Origin: Zhouia amylolytica
GTDB lineage: Bacteria; Bacteroidota; Bacteroidia; Flavobacteriales; Flavobacteriaceae
Length of the DNA stretch: 64,000 nt
Reading direction: 5' to 3'
Assembly: GCF_900116365.1 (NCBI RefSeq)
Contig: NZ_FPAG01000009.1
Coordinates: 156,633 to 220,632 of the forward strand
Under the pieces are notes generated by a model. That model was not told where the DNA came from and did no database searches. It saw only the letters and a program-made list of their open reading frames with translations. The position numbers were made by a program, and so were the translations under genes. Positions 35,641 to 45,073 of the stretch are shown in pieces. How positions within the stretch are numbered: position 1 is the stretch's first letter; every line of letters begins with the position of its first letter.

Positions 35641-36837
35641 TTATTTATCAGACACATATACTTTCTTGTTGTCCTTGATCTGTATATGAACAGACATTTC
35701 AGTCTCAATAATCTTTAAAATGCTAGTCATATTATTATACCTGGGAAGGTCTCCGGTGAACCTGATATTTTTAATTGAATCATCATTAAAAATAACCTCG
35801 ACATCATACCATCTTGCAACTTTTGAAAGGAATTGCTCCAGAGTTACGTTATTAAACACAAAACGCCCTTCCTTCCAGGCTATATAAGGATACACGTCTA
35901 CATTGCTTTTTTCCATAAAAGCTGTATTTGTATTAAATACTACCTGCTGGTCTGGGACTAAATATTCAGCAACATCCGATTCATCGGCGTTTACTTTTAC
36001 TTTTCCTTCTACCAAGGTGGTGGTTATTGTATTATCTGCTTCATATGCAGAAATATTAAACTCAGTCCCCAACACAGTCACCTCCTGATTTCGTGATGTT
36101 ACTACGAAAGGAACCTCTTCATCCGGAGCTACATCGAAGTATGCCTCTCCTTTAAGTTCAACCCTTCTTTTTCCACCCGTAAAGGAAACCGGATATGTTA
36201 ATTCAGTTTCAGCATTCAACCATACTTTCGTACCATCAGAAAGAACAAGTTGATATTCAGCTCCGCGAGGCACTCTTAGTGTATTCTTTTTAACTTCTAT
36301 TGCTGACTTTTTTTCAATATCACTATACTGTAGCGTTCCATTAATATTTTCTGCAGTAACAGTTCCCTGACTAATCTTATCTTTTGATTCCGTTTCTAAA
36401 TCAACGACCTCTCCGTCAGACAACACCAACTCAGCATGCGAAGATCCTGGTTGAATATTTGCGTTTTCTACAGACTCATACCCTTGATCGATACCTGAAG
36501 TCTGAAAAACAGAAAACAATACAAATCCAACAAGAAATATGGCAGCAGCCGCAGCAGTCCATTTTACAGCTCTCATTACTACTACTCTACTGCGTTTTTC
36601 TGGTTTTTGCTCCATTTTCACCAAAAAAGAGCTCCACTCCTTTTCAGTGTCCACACCATCTATCTTTTGAGTCCATTTCTCAAAAGCATCGGCATCAAGA
36701 ATTTCATGAACCAACTTTTGATGATGAAGTTTCTTTTCAAATGCTTCCAGTTCTTTTTTCTGATCTTCCGTTAAAGACCCTAAAACTTTTGCAGCTAAGA
36801 GTTCTGAGTATTCTATTTGACTTTTAATTTCGTCCAT
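35641..36837 (-). CDS. FecR-family anti-sigma factor
   Basis: 398 residues. A cytoplasmic N-terminal part (1-90) that would hold the ECF sigma factor, one membrane segment (about 92-111), a periplasmic FecR domain (about 185-285, with V-P-R-G-A-E-Y-Q-L-V-L-S-D-G and L-K-G-E-A-Y-F-D-V) and a C-terminal DUF4974 domain (about 325-395, with F-N-N-V-T-L-E-Q-F-L and I-R-F-T-G-D-L). It relays the STN signal from SusC to the sigma factor. It lies 165 bp before susC and 88 bp after the sigma gene, all leftward. Confidence 0.93.
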   Translation of the reverse strand: MDEIKSQIEYSELLAAKVLGSLTEDQKKELEAFEKKLHHQKLVHEILDADAFEKWTQKIDGVDTEKEWSSFLVKMEQKPEKRSRVVVMRAVKWTAAAAAIFLVGFVLFSVFQTSGIDQGYESVENANIQPGSSHAELVLSDGEVVDLETESKDKISQGTVTAENINGTLQYSDIEKKSAIEVKKNTLRVPRGAEYQLVLSDGTKVWLNAETELTYPVSFTGGKRRVELKGEAYFDVAPDEEVPFVVTSRNQEVTVLGTEFNISAYEADNTITTTLVEGKVKVNADESDVAEYLVPDQQVVFNTNTAFMEKSNVDVYPYIAWKEGRFVFNNVTLEQFLSKVARWYDVEVIFNDDSIKNIRFTGDLPRYNNMTSILKIIETEMSVHIQIKDNKKVYVSDK

Positions 36838-36925
36838 TTAACCATTAATTTACAACATATTACGATGCTGCTTTTATTAAGGACGCAAAAATTTGGAAGG
36901 AGAGTGACAAGGAATGTTAAAAAAT

Positions 36926-37483
36926 CTAAAAAAAATCGAAAAAGTTGGTTAACAGAATCGCTATAAATTGATTCCCAAGCTTTGTCCTTAATGCTTTATA
37001 CGCTCTTTTTTTAACAGTTTTAACGGTATTAACAGTAACATTTAGTTCGTTAGCGATATCCTGATTTTGATATCCCTGTAATGTTAACTTTACAACGTTT
37101 TCTGCTTGAGGTGAAAGTTCTTTTATGGCAATATGCAAAAGCTTATAAGTTTCTTCCCTAAGTATTTCATTTAAAAAAGCCTGTTGACTAATGGTAAGTC
37201 CTTCTTCTAAGATTGTGCTCTTATGCTTGGCTTCCTTTCGAAGTTCACTTATGCATGCATTTTTTACTAAAACATATAAATAAGCCTGTAAGGCTTTCTG
37301 ATCAGTAAACTCTTCAGTATCCTTTCGCCATAATTTCACAAAGGCCTCCTGAGCGATATCCTTTCCTTTATCTTCACTCTTTAAAATACGTGAAGCCAAC
37401 ACACACATAGATGGAAAAAGATGCTCAAATATAGTTTTGAACTCTGCACTATTATACTGAATAGTTTTACCTGATACCTTCAT
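36926..37483 (-). CDS. ECF RNA polymerase sigma factor (Bacteroidetes SusCD type)
   Basis: 185 residues from the ATG at 37483; the preceding in-frame GTG at 37486 is less likely. Region 2 reads I-A-Q-E-A-F-V-K-L-W-R and region 4 has S-P-Q-A-E-N-V-V-K-L-T-L-Q-G-Y-Q-N-Q-D-I-A-N-E-L-N-V split across its helix-turn-helix, followed by T-V-K-T-V-K-K-R-A-Y-K-A-L. This is the sigma-70 subgroup that controls SusCD loci with FecR-type regulators. A minus-strand TAACTTTG at 37607..37600 may be its own promoter. Confidence 0.93.
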   Translation of the reverse strand: MKVSGKTIQYNSAEFKTIFEHLFPSMCVLASRILKSEDKGKDIAQEAFVKLWRKDTEEFTDQKALQAYLYVLVKNACISELRKEAKHKSTILEEGLTISQQAFLNEILREETYKLLHIAIKELSPQAENVVKLTLQGYQNQDIANELNVTVNTVKTVKKRAYKALRTKLGNQFIAILLTNFFDFF

Positions 37484-37599
37484 CACATTTACTGCCAGTT
37501 ACTTACATTAATCGGATGGAAACCAAATTTAATTTCCATAATTGCTTAACCATTAATTAATTCAACCTTAACGACTACGTAAGATGACTGCAAGTTTAA

Positions 37600-37607
37600 C
37601 AAAGTTA
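37600..37607 (-). promoter_or_regulatory. -7 element upstream of the ECF sigma gene
   Basis: TAACTTTG on the minus strand matches TAnnTTTG. It would give a leader of about 110 nt. No -33 TTG at the right spacing, so support is limited. The rest of the 37484-37714 spacer shows nothing else. Confidence 0.4.
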
Positions 37608-37714
37608 TATAGAATATCATGAATTTTTGCTAAGTTTCTTGATATAAAACGCTTTATATTCAAGTCAACCGTATTAAAATTATATTTACTTATTTTCATT
37701 AATCCGTATATAAA

Positions 37715-37741
37715 AAGGGCCTACTTTCCAAGTAGACCCTT
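37715..37741 (-). terminator. Terminator of the SQR-like gene
   Basis: A 12-bp stem with one mismatch (37715-37726 and 37730-37741, 3-nt loop) is followed on the minus strand by TTTT. It lies 23 bp after the stop. Confidence 0.82.
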
Positions 37742-37764
37742 ATACAAAAATCAATCAAAAAACA

Positions 37765-38967
37765 TCAAGGTAACCGGGAGTATCCGTGTTTGGTTTTCCA
37801 CAGAAAATATTTCTCAAATAAGACCTTGTTGAAGTCGTAAAATATGTTTGGGATCATGATGGCAAACTTTCTGGGTTTAAAAAGTTTATCACTTAAAATG
37901 ATTACCTCTTTTTTACCGGCATCCATGATACAAATACCTGGTATTTTACCCCATCCTTTTTTCTTAAGTTCGTTTTTGCCTTGTTGTACTCGAATAATAT
38001 TTTCTGCTACAATCTTCCCGGTCTCATCGGAAGGGTATCCTGTTTTCGGTCCGGAGAATGGAACTTTTCCTGGTTCGAACGGGAGTTTTACATCGACGGC
38101 AATTCCGGCAGCCCATACATTAGGCAGTGTTACATGTCTATAATCGTCAGTTACGGGTATATATCCCGCTGCGGTAGCTTTAAGTCCCGGTGAATTCTGA
38201 ACAAAATCAACCCCTATGAATGGAGGCATTAACATGGTAAAGCTACTTGGTAATTCTTCTCCACTGCTTAGTTTCACCTTATTTTCCATTACTTCTTCCA
38301 CCCCTACTTCAGTTCGGTAATGAATATTAAACATCTTCATAAACGATTTCAACATGGTCTCACCACCTTTAATCCCATCAATCCCAAAGTGTCCTAAGAA
38401 GGTTTCAGGGGTTATCCAATACAGGTCAACCTTCTTACGTATGTTTTGTTCTCTAAGCCATTTCTCTATATTGAATAAAAATTCGTAAGCTGCGCCCATA
38501 CATCCGGCATTTTGCGTAGCGCCTATCACAATCGGTCCGGGGTTCTTTTTAAATTCCTCCAGTGCTTTTCTAATTTTCATTGCCCCGTTTGGGGTACCTA
38601 CATAGTGAGCGTATTTTTCTACTCCGGGAGCCACATCATATTTAACTTTTGGTCCGGTTGCAACAACCAAATCATCGTAATGAACATCCCCCTTGGTAGT
38701 CTGAACAATTTGCAATTCCGTATCGACCTTCAAGGCTTCTGCCTGCATAAATTCCACTCCTTTTTTCTTCAATATTTCATCTTTTCTAAAAGAGATATCC
38801 TTAACCTCTCTTCGGCCAAAAGGCACCCAGATCAGGGAAGGAATAAATAAGAATAAAGGTGATTTATCAATCATAATGACCCTTTGTTGGTCTTTCCCTT
38901 TACGTTTAAGTTCTAGTGCAGCGGTCATCCCTGCAAAGTTGCCTCCTATAACTACTGATGTTTTCAT
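37765..38967 (-). CDS. Sulfide:quinone reductase-like FAD oxidoreductase
   Basis: 400 residues of the two-Rossmann flavoprotein family that contains sulfide:quinone reductases. FAD-binding G-G-N-F-A-G-M-T-A-A starts at residue 8; V-V-A-T-G-P lies at 101-106. Only two cysteines are present: C156 in Q-N-A-G-C-M-G-A-A-Y-E and C346 in I-C-I-M-D-A-G. Both match positions of the redox cysteines conserved in SQR. The C-terminus has amphipathic helices that in SQR bind the membrane. Expected role: oxidise sulfide or polysulfide and pass electrons to quinone; a general NADH dehydrogenase is the alternative. A GTAAC-N4-GTTAC palindrome lies 52 bp upstream. Confidence 0.8.
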   Translation of the reverse strand: MKTSVVIGGNFAGMTAALELKRKGKDQQRVIMIDKSPLFLFIPSLIWVPFGRREVKDISFRKDEILKKKGVEFMQAEALKVDTELQIVQTTKGDVHYDDLVVATGPKVKYDVAPGVEKYAHYVGTPNGAMKIRKALEEFKKNPGPIVIGATQNAGCMGAAYEFLFNIEKWLREQNIRKKVDLYWITPETFLGHFGIDGIKGGETMLKSFMKMFNIHYRTEVGVEEVMENKVKLSSGEELPSSFTMLMPPFIGVDFVQNSPGLKATAAGYIPVTDDYRHVTLPNVWAAGIAVDVKLPFEPGKVPFSGPKTGYPSDETGKIVAENIIRVQQGKNELKKKGWGKIPGICIMDAGKKEVIILSDKLFKPRKFAIMIPNIFYDFNKVLFEKYFLWKTKHGYSRLP

Positions 38968-39018
38968 GACTTATTGATTTTGAATACTTAAAGGTACTAC
39001 AGAACCCCATGTTTATCA

Positions 39019-39032
39019 GTAACATAAGTTAC
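39019..39032. promoter_or_regulatory. CRP/FNR-like palindrome upstream of the SQR-like gene
   Basis: GTAACATAAGTTAC has perfect 5-bp arms around 4 bp, the geometry of CRP/FNR-family operators. A further GTAAC half-site follows at 39051-39055. It lies in the divergent spacer between the SQR-like and DUF4407 genes. A resemblance to sites described for HcpR-type regulators is from memory. Confidence 0.4.
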
Positions 39033-39260
39033 AGTTAGTAAAAATAACATGTAACAATTGGAGTGGTTTTGCGTTATATAATTAAAGTTGGTTAGAGTTT
39101 CATTGCACGATCACAATTTCAAATCGACAATTCGAAATATTTTCTAAAGAAAATGGTATCCGGAATAGCTATGTTTTTGGATAAGCTTCATGTTTTCGAT
39201 TCGATGGGTAGGAGTGCATTTCTTAAACCGGCGGATAGATCAATCAAAAAACGTGTTATT

Positions 39261-40361
39261 ATGTTAAAGCAATTCTTCTGGATGTGTTCCGGCGCTGATA
39301 CGGACCTCCTTGAAACCTGTTCAAAATCTGAACAAATCAAGCAGGCCGGTATAGGCGGTACTGTGTTTTTTACAGCCGTTATGGCTTTTATCGCTTCTTC
39401 CTATGCCTTGTATACGGTGTTTGACAGTATATATCTGGCTATTTTCTTTGGATTAATATGGGGACTGCTTATTTTTAACCTGGACAGGTTTATCGTTTCC
39501 ACAATAAAAAAGAGCGGGAGCTTTAAGAGTGAATTTATCCAGGCGGTACCAAGAATTCTATTGGCCATTATCATTGCTATTGTTATTGCCAAGCCATTAG
39601 AGCTAAAAATATTTGAAAAAGAGATCGATCGGGTTTTACTTGAAGAAAAAAATGAACTTACGCTTGCCAATCAAGAACAAATCGGACTCCAATACCAACC
39701 GGAAATTCAGCTATTGGAAAATCAAATCTCTGCACTGAAAAAAGAAGTCACTGACAAGGAAGCGGCAGTTAACGAATTATACGACACTTATATTGCAGAG
39801 GCAGAAGGACGTGAAGGTACTTTGAAAATAGGCAAAGGTCCGGTATACAAAGAGAAACGTGAAAAGCACGACGCGAGCTTAAAGGAACTCCAAACACTAC
39901 GTGAGAACAACACTGCTAAAATAGGTGAGTTAGAGGGGCAGATCGCCACCTTAAAAAGCAACTACGACAAGAAGGTTACTGAAACACAACCCGTTATAGA
40001 CGGATTTGATGGTCTTATGGCACGGGTAAATGCACTTGATAAGTTACCCTGGTTACCTTCATTCTTTATTTTTCTATTATTCTTTGCCATTGAAACTGCC
40101 CCTATTTTTGCAAAATTAATGGCTCCCAAAGGAGCCTACGACATCAAACTTTCTGATGCCGAAGATGCCGCTAAGACCTGGGCCCAACAAAAAGCCTACC
40201 AGCGCAAAAAACAATTGGCCACTGATGCTGTTATCAATGATAAGGTATATGAGGACTTAAGTGAAGAAGACGAATTATACACTTATAAGCGTAAATCTGC
40301 ACGTGAGATCATGCAACTACAAGCAGACGCTTTTTACAAACAACAGAAAAACATACTGTAG
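39261..40361 (+). CDS. DUF4407 membrane protein
   Basis: I start at the ATG at 39261 because family members usually begin M-L-K-x-F-F-W-x-C-S-G-A-D, exactly as here; the frame is open to an ATG at 39153, which would add 36 residues of no recognisable kind. The 366-residue product has three membrane segments near the N-terminus (about 30-55, 60-78, 98-118), a long charged coiled-coil (about 125-260) and another membrane segment (about 275-295), then a cytoplasmic tail. The layout suggests a membrane-anchored coiled-coil protein. The family has no defined role. Confidence 0.75.
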   Translation: MLKQFFWMCSGADTDLLETCSKSEQIKQAGIGGTVFFTAVMAFIASSYALYTVFDSIYLAIFFGLIWGLLIFNLDRFIVSTIKKSGSFKSEFIQAVPRILLAIIIAIVIAKPLELKIFEKEIDRVLLEEKNELTLANQEQIGLQYQPEIQLLENQISALKKEVTDKEAAVNELYDTYIAEAEGREGTLKIGKGPVYKEKREKHDASLKELQTLRENNTAKIGELEGQIATLKSNYDKKVTETQPVIDGFDGLMARVNALDKLPWLPSFFIFLLFFAIETAPIFAKLMAPKGAYDIKLSDAEDAAKTWAQQKAYQRKKQLATDAVINDKVYEDLSEEDELYTYKRKSAREIMQLQADAFYKQQKNIL

Positions 40362-40383
40362 GGTTTTGATTGTCTAATACATC

Positions 40384-40431
40384 TAAATGTTTCTATATTA
40401 CTCAAAAATTCATCTGTTTTAGAAACATTTA
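40384..40431. repeat. 12-bp inverted repeat upstream of the GH95 gene
   Basis: TAAATGTTTCTA (40384-40395) and TAGAAACATTTA (40420-40431) are perfect inverted arms separated by 24 bp, ending 11 bp before the GH95 start codon. It could be an operator pair or a leader hairpin. No T-run follows, so it is not a clear terminator for the gene to the left. Confidence 0.55.
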
Positions 40432-40442
40432 CCCTTTAAATT

Positions 40443-42842
40443 ATGTCTAAACTTTATTTACCCATTCTTGTTTTAATTGTTCTTGTGAGCAGTTGTAACC
40501 CAGCGAAAAATAACGAGGAATTACAGACCCTGAAACTTTGGTTTGATGAACCTGCAAATGCATTGCAGGCAGACCCTGAAAACGGCTGGAAAAACAATCC
40601 TGAATGGATGAAAGCTGTACCATTGGGAAATGGTAGTCTGGGCGCCATGGTTTTTGGCGACGTACATACCGAACGCATACAACTCAATGAAGAGAGCATG
40701 TGGTCGGGGAGTCCCGCTGACAACAATAATCCTGAAGCTCAAAAACATCTGGATAGCATTCGAAAGTTATTGTTTGAAGGCAAATACAAGGAAGCCACCC
40801 TCCTCACCAACCAGACTCAGGTATGTAGTGGGAAAGGATCAGGACATGGTAATGGGGCTAACGTTCCTTTTGGATGCTTTCAGACCTTAGGAGATCTATG
40901 GATAGAGAATCATTCAAAGTCACCATATACTGATTATTATCGCGATTTAAACTTGCACAATGCGATCGCTACGGTTAAATATGTACAAGACGAAATAAGC
41001 TATACCAGAGAAATTTTAACCAGTCATCCGGATCAGGTATTGGCCACTTCATTTAAAGCAAGTAAGCCGGGAAGCATCTCATTTGATGTTAAAATGAATC
41101 GCCCGGAGCATTACAAGACTTATACAGAAGACCATCAGCTTATCATGACCGGTGAACTACCGGACGGAAAAGGAGGCACTAATTTAAAATATATAGCCAG
41201 GTTGCAAGCGGTAGCTAAAAACGGTACTGTTTCTTACGCTGATGATGGCATTGAAATTAAAAATGCTGACGAAGTAACACTCTACCTCACCGCATCGACT
41301 GATTACGTATTGGAGCATCCACATTATACCGGTCGTGATTATAAGAGCGTTAGTTTAGCAAACCTCAACAATTCCGTTAAGAAGGGTTTTGGAGCTATTA
41401 AAGCTGATCATATTAAAGACTATAAACAATATTTTGACAGGGTTCAACTTGACTTAAGTCAGGGTAAAATAGCGAACATCCCCACTGATGAACGCGTGGA
41501 ACAATTCAAAGATTCATTAAATGATCTACACTTAACTGAACTGAGCTTTCAGTACGGTCGATATTTATTGATCTCATCATCGCGACCGGGAACGCTTCCT
41601 GCTAACTTACAAGGTATCTGGGCCAATCAGATACAGACCCCATGGAATGGTGACTACCATACTGATGTTAACATTCAAATGAATTACTGGCCTGTGGAAA
41701 CCACCAACCTATCAGAATTACACCTCCCCGTTTTCGACTTATTACAAAATCTCGTAAAACCGGGAAGTGTTACCGCCGAGGTACAGTATGGGAATAATGG
41801 CTGGGTCTTACACCCTATTACCAATGTCTGGGGGTATACAGCTCCGGGAGAAATGGCTTCCTGGGGAATGCATTCGACAGGTGGGGCCTGGTTGTCTCAA
41901 CATATCATGGAACACTTTGAATTTACCAGGGACACCAGTTTTTTAAAGAAAATGTATCCTGTTTTAAAGGGATCTGCCGCCTTTTATAACGATTGGCTTA
42001 CTGAAGACCCAAAGACGCAGAAGTTGGTTTCGGGACCGGCAGTTTCCCCTGAGAATACTTTTATTACCGAAGATGGTACCACCGCTCAAATCAGTATGGG
42101 ACCATCACATGATCAACAAGTAATCTCCCAGCTTTTTAAAGACCTTATCAAGGCTTCAGAAACACTTAAAATTAGTGATAGCTTTACCGCTATTACCAAA
42201 AGCAATTTAGATCGATTAGCTACAACGAAGATCGGAAGTGACGGAAGGCTTATGGAATGGGCTGAAGAATTTAAGGAGCGAGAACCTGGTCATCGCCATA
42301 TTTCCCATTTATTTGCGGTTCACCCGGGGGCTGAAATCAATTTAGTCGATACGCCTGAACTTGCAGCAGCAGCTAAAAAATCATTAGACTACAGGATTGA
42401 AAACGGAGGTGGCCATACGGGATGGAGTGCCGCATGGCTTATTAGTCAGTATGCTCGTCTGGGTGAAGCTAAAGAAGCTCATAATGCTTTAAATACGGTT
42501 TTAACTAAAAGTACAAGTAAGAATCTATTTGGGTTACATCCTCCATTTCAAATTGATGCTAATTTTGGAACTACGGCCGGAATTGCTGAAATGCTACTTC
42601 AGAGTCACACAGGTAAAATAGAACTGTTACCAGCCCTTCCTGAAGATTGGCAAAGCGGGAGCTTCTCAGGTCTTAGAGCCAGAGGTGGTTTTACAGTTGA
42701 CCTAAGCTGGGAACAAGGTAAACTAACGTATGTTAATATCAGGTCTGATTACAATCAACCGTGTAAAGTTTCATATAACGGACAAGATATAACCTTTGAT
42801 GCAAAGGCTTCCACTGATCATGAAATCATGGAATTATATTGA
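40443..42842 (+). CDS. GH95 alpha-L-fucosidase, lipoprotein
   Basis: 799 residues with lipobox L-V-S-S-C (C18). The GH95 N-terminal beta domain includes [15 protein letters not shown] and [10 protein letters not shown]. The (alpha/alpha)6 domain has [14 protein letters not shown] (404-416), S-P-E-N-T (E537) and Q-I-D-A-N-F-G (D705), covering the proposed catalytic acid/base region. The family inverts 1,2-alpha-L-fucosyl (some alpha-L-galactosyl) bonds. H406 sits where fucose-specific members have His, from memory, so fucosidase is favoured. It is monocistronic with no SusCD nearby. Substrate could be algal fucan-type or host glycans. Confidence 0.9.
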   Translation: MSKLYLPILVLIVLVSSCNPAKNNEELQTLKLWFDEPANALQADPENGWKNNPEWMKAVPLGNGSLGAMVFGDVHTERIQLNEESMWSGSPADNNNPEAQKHLDSIRKLLFEGKYKEATLLTNQTQVCSGKGSGHGNGANVPFGCFQTLGDLWIENHSKSPYTDYYRDLNLHNAIATVKYVQDEISYTREILTSHPDQVLATSFKASKPGSISFDVKMNRPEHYKTYTEDHQLIMTGELPDGKGGTNLKYIARLQAVAKNGTVSYADDGIEIKNADEVTLYLTASTDYVLEHPHYTGRDYKSVSLANLNNSVKKGFGAIKADHIKDYKQYFDRVQLDLSQGKIANIPTDERVEQFKDSLNDLHLTELSFQYGRYLLISSSRPGTLPANLQGIWANQIQTPWNGDYHTDVNIQMNYWPVETTNLSELHLPVFDLLQNLVKPGSVTAEVQYGNNGWVLHPITNVWGYTAPGEMASWGMHSTGGAWLSQHIMEHFEFTRDTSFLKKMYPVLKGSAAFYNDWLTEDPKTQKLVSGPAVSPENTFITEDGTTAQISMGPSHDQQVISQLFKDLIKASETLKISDSFTAITKSNLDRLATTKIGSDGRLMEWAEEFKEREPGHRHISHLFAVHPGAEINLVDTPELAAAAKKSLDYRIENGGGHTGWSAAWLISQYARLGEAKEAHNALNTVLTKSTSKNLFGLHPPFQIDANFGTTAGIAEMLLQSHTGKIELLPALPEDWQSGSFSGLRARGGFTVDLSWEQGKLTYVNIRSDYNQPCKVSYNGQDITFDAKASTDHEIMELY

Positions 42843-42945
42843 AAAAAGATGTTAACACAATTGAATACGGGGATCATCATTGACTAAATCTACCGTGTTT
42901 ATTCAGATCGAATTCATAGGTAAAGATGCTTGCTCAAATTTAAAG

Positions 42946-44127
42946 TTAAGCCTCTTTACCTTTTTTTATAAGCATATAAAGAAGTCCGATGAAGGCTATT
43001 GCACTGATGGCATACATTACCACAGGTATATTTCCGATGTTTCCCTGGTAATACCAGCCCGAGAACAATGCTCCTAAACCAATACCGGCCTCTAAGGCTA
43101 TATACATGGTCGCCACGGCTTTTCCCCGGGCATGTTTCAAACTCATATCTATGGTCCATGCATTTAAAGAAGGTGATAGTATTCCCATTGCAATACCGTA
43201 CAGAACGGCTCCGATAATAAAAATGAGCACCGATGAGGCCATACCAAGCAGCAGCAAGGCAACAATCAAAAACACCAATCCTATAATGATTAGTATTTTT
43301 CGTCCGTAGGTGTCGGAAGCTTTGCCGGCAATAAACCGAATCAACAGAGATGAGACGGTGAATACGATAAAGAACATTCCTTTATTAGCAATCCCTAAGT
43401 GAGCTGTCCAATCGGGTATAAGGGTTAAAATGACCCCAAATGAAACGTAAACGAGTAATACAACGAAGGCGGCCGGTAACACTTCAAATGCAATAATATC
43501 ACTGCGTTGAATTTGCAGAAGGTTCCATTTAAACTTTTGCTTTGACTCTAAGGTTTCTTTCATGTTTAAGATTACCAGCATAGAGAGTAACGCACAAACT
43601 GAGGAAACATAAAACAATATATTATATGAATAATTCATTTTTATCAGGCTTCCCAGAGCGGGTCCTACAGCCATTCCGGTACTATAAAAAAGACTTTGCA
43701 TACCAATGGCTGTTCCCCAAAATTTAGCCGGTGTGATATCTGCCACATAGGCTGAGGTGGCTGTTGGTTTAAAACCGGTAGAAAATCCATGCAACAATCG
43801 CAAGAGTAAAAATCCAAAAACGGTGTGAAGTAAAGGATATAATAATCCACAGATCACACAGACCACCGTACCAAATATCATTATAGGAATTCTGCCAACG
43901 GTATCGGTCAGCTTTCCACTAAACGGCCTTGACACTCCTGCTGTAAGGGTAAACAATGCAATAATAAGTCCTATATACCTGGCTCCTCCTAATGAGGTAA
44001 GATATGCCGGAAGTTCCGGAATAAGCATATTATAGCTTGCTGAAAAAAGCAATGAACTCACACATACCAATCCTAGTTTAAGGTTATAAACCGGGTGTGA
44101 GTTATTTAAAGCAGGTATTTTTTTCAT
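42946..44127 (-). CDS. Major facilitator superfamily transporter
   Basis: 393 residues with 12 hydrophobic helices. The loop 2-3 motif reads G-K-L-T-D-T-V-G-R-I-P and the matching loop 8-9 reads G-K-A-S-D-T-Y-G-R-K, as in drug/sugar efflux MFS members. It diverges from a Crp/Fnr-type regulator gene (116 bp between starts), and such pairs are often regulator and target. Substrate unknown; a drug or metabolite exporter is the most common role for this size. Confidence 0.85.
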   Translation of the reverse strand: MKKIPALNNSHPVYNLKLGLVCVSSLLFSASYNMLIPELPAYLTSLGGARYIGLIIALFTLTAGVSRPFSGKLTDTVGRIPIMIFGTVVCVICGLLYPLLHTVFGFLLLRLLHGFSTGFKPTATSAYVADITPAKFWGTAIGMQSLFYSTGMAVGPALGSLIKMNYSYNILFYVSSVCALLSMLVILNMKETLESKQKFKWNLLQIQRSDIIAFEVLPAAFVVLLVYVSFGVILTLIPDWTAHLGIANKGMFFIVFTVSSLLIRFIAGKASDTYGRKILIIIGLVFLIVALLLLGMASSVLIFIIGAVLYGIAMGILSPSLNAWTIDMSLKHARGKAVATMYIALEAGIGLGALFSGWYYQGNIGNIPVVMYAISAIAFIGLLYMLIKKGKEA

Positions 44128-44221
44128 TGATATTGACTACTGATCTCGAACTATTTGTTTGAATAAAAAATTATTCGACCTTTATGCAGGCAAAGTAACA
44201 ATAATACCCAAAGCTCTAAAA

Positions 44222-44233
44222 GGACATTTGTCC
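44222..44233 (+). promoter_or_regulatory. Palindrome just upstream of the Crp-like gene
   Basis: GGACATTTGTCC has 5-bp inverted arms (GGACA/TGTCC), ends 10 bp before the start codon and contains an ACATTTG -7-like core. It could be an autoregulatory site. Weak evidence. Confidence 0.3.
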
Positions 44234-44243
44234 CGGTAAAACA

Positions 44244-44807
44244 ATGATTCGTAAAAATCCAAAATTATTACATTACTTAACAGAGACTCTCATCCAAGAG
44301 ATTCCAGTTGATATTATGGTTAATACCTATAAAGCCGGAGCAGTCATTCTCGATCAAAACAAGCGTGTATCCAATGTATATATAATAAAACAGGGAGTCA
44401 CAAAGTGTTATCTTACCGAGGATAACGGAACTCAATTCATACAGGAATTTTTTGGTGAAGGTGAACTATTTGGTGAAGTTGAAACTTTAAAAGGTGGCTT
44501 AAGTTTTTGTTGTATTGAGGCGATCAATCCGGTGGAGATTATACAAATCCCTGCAAAGGTTTTTATGACATTATTGGATACGGATAAAAAATTCAATCGT
44601 CTCATTTTGGAAGCCTTGACCAATAAAATACAGTACAAAGCCATACGACATGCCTACAACCAATCTCATACTATTGAAGATAAGATCCAACGTTTAGAAA
44701 AAGATTTTCCTGAATTATTTCAAAAACTTGCTAAGCAAGACATCGCAAATTACCTGGGCATTACCCCCAGAAGTTTAAACCGTGTTTTGAATAAAACTAA
44801 ACTCTAA
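44244..44807 (+). CDS. Crp/Fnr family transcription regulator
   Basis: 187 residues. An N-terminal cyclic-nucleotide-binding-like beta-roll (about 15-115, with G-A-V-I-L-D-Q-N-K-R and G-E-G-E-L-F-G-E-V) lacks the full cAMP-binding R-S-A pattern. A C-terminal winged helix reads L-A-K-Q-D-I-A-N-Y-L-G-I-T-P-R-S-L-N-R, the standard recognition block. No cysteine cluster for an FeS centre, so not a classical oxygen-sensing FNR. It is probably the regulator of the divergent MFS gene. The 266-bp spacer after it shows nothing recognisable. Confidence 0.87.
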   Translation: MIRKNPKLLHYLTETLIQEIPVDIMVNTYKAGAVILDQNKRVSNVYIIKQGVTKCYLTEDNGTQFIQEFFGEGELFGEVETLKGGLSFCCIEAINPVEIIQIPAKVFMTLLDTDKKFNRLILEALTNKIQYKAIRHAYNQSHTIEDKIQRLEKDFPELFQKLAKQDIANYLGITPRSLNRVLNKTKL

Positions 44808-45073
44808 AGTTCTTTAGTCCATTGAAACCCCATTATTTTCAATGCTTCAAAGTAAGACTTGCCCTCTACAAATTCGTAGCAAACTTTCGATAACAACCAT
44901 CAGTGCCTCCCACTACTAAAAACATCTACTCATCACACTATTAACAAGTTATCGTTAATAACTTTACAAGCGACATCAAATTAAGACTCTAATTAATCGA
45001 ATATTTTCCCTACATTTATCATCCCCAAGCATCGTACACAAGACCGACCAAGTCTAAAAAAACGAACTAAACT

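Noticed and set aside
36384..36827. Antisense 147-codon ORF inside fecR
   Set aside because: It has no start context or family pattern and the sense gene is certain.
39153..39260. 36 extra N-terminal residues for the DUF4407 protein
   Set aside because: The family usually starts at M-L-K-x-F-F-W; the extension has no recognisable feature.
15646..42842. A single polysaccharide utilisation locus joining the lyase, SusCD and GH95
   Set aside because: The lyase and GH95 genes have their own boundaries, point the other way and lie kilobases from SusCD; the SusCD unit contains proteases only.
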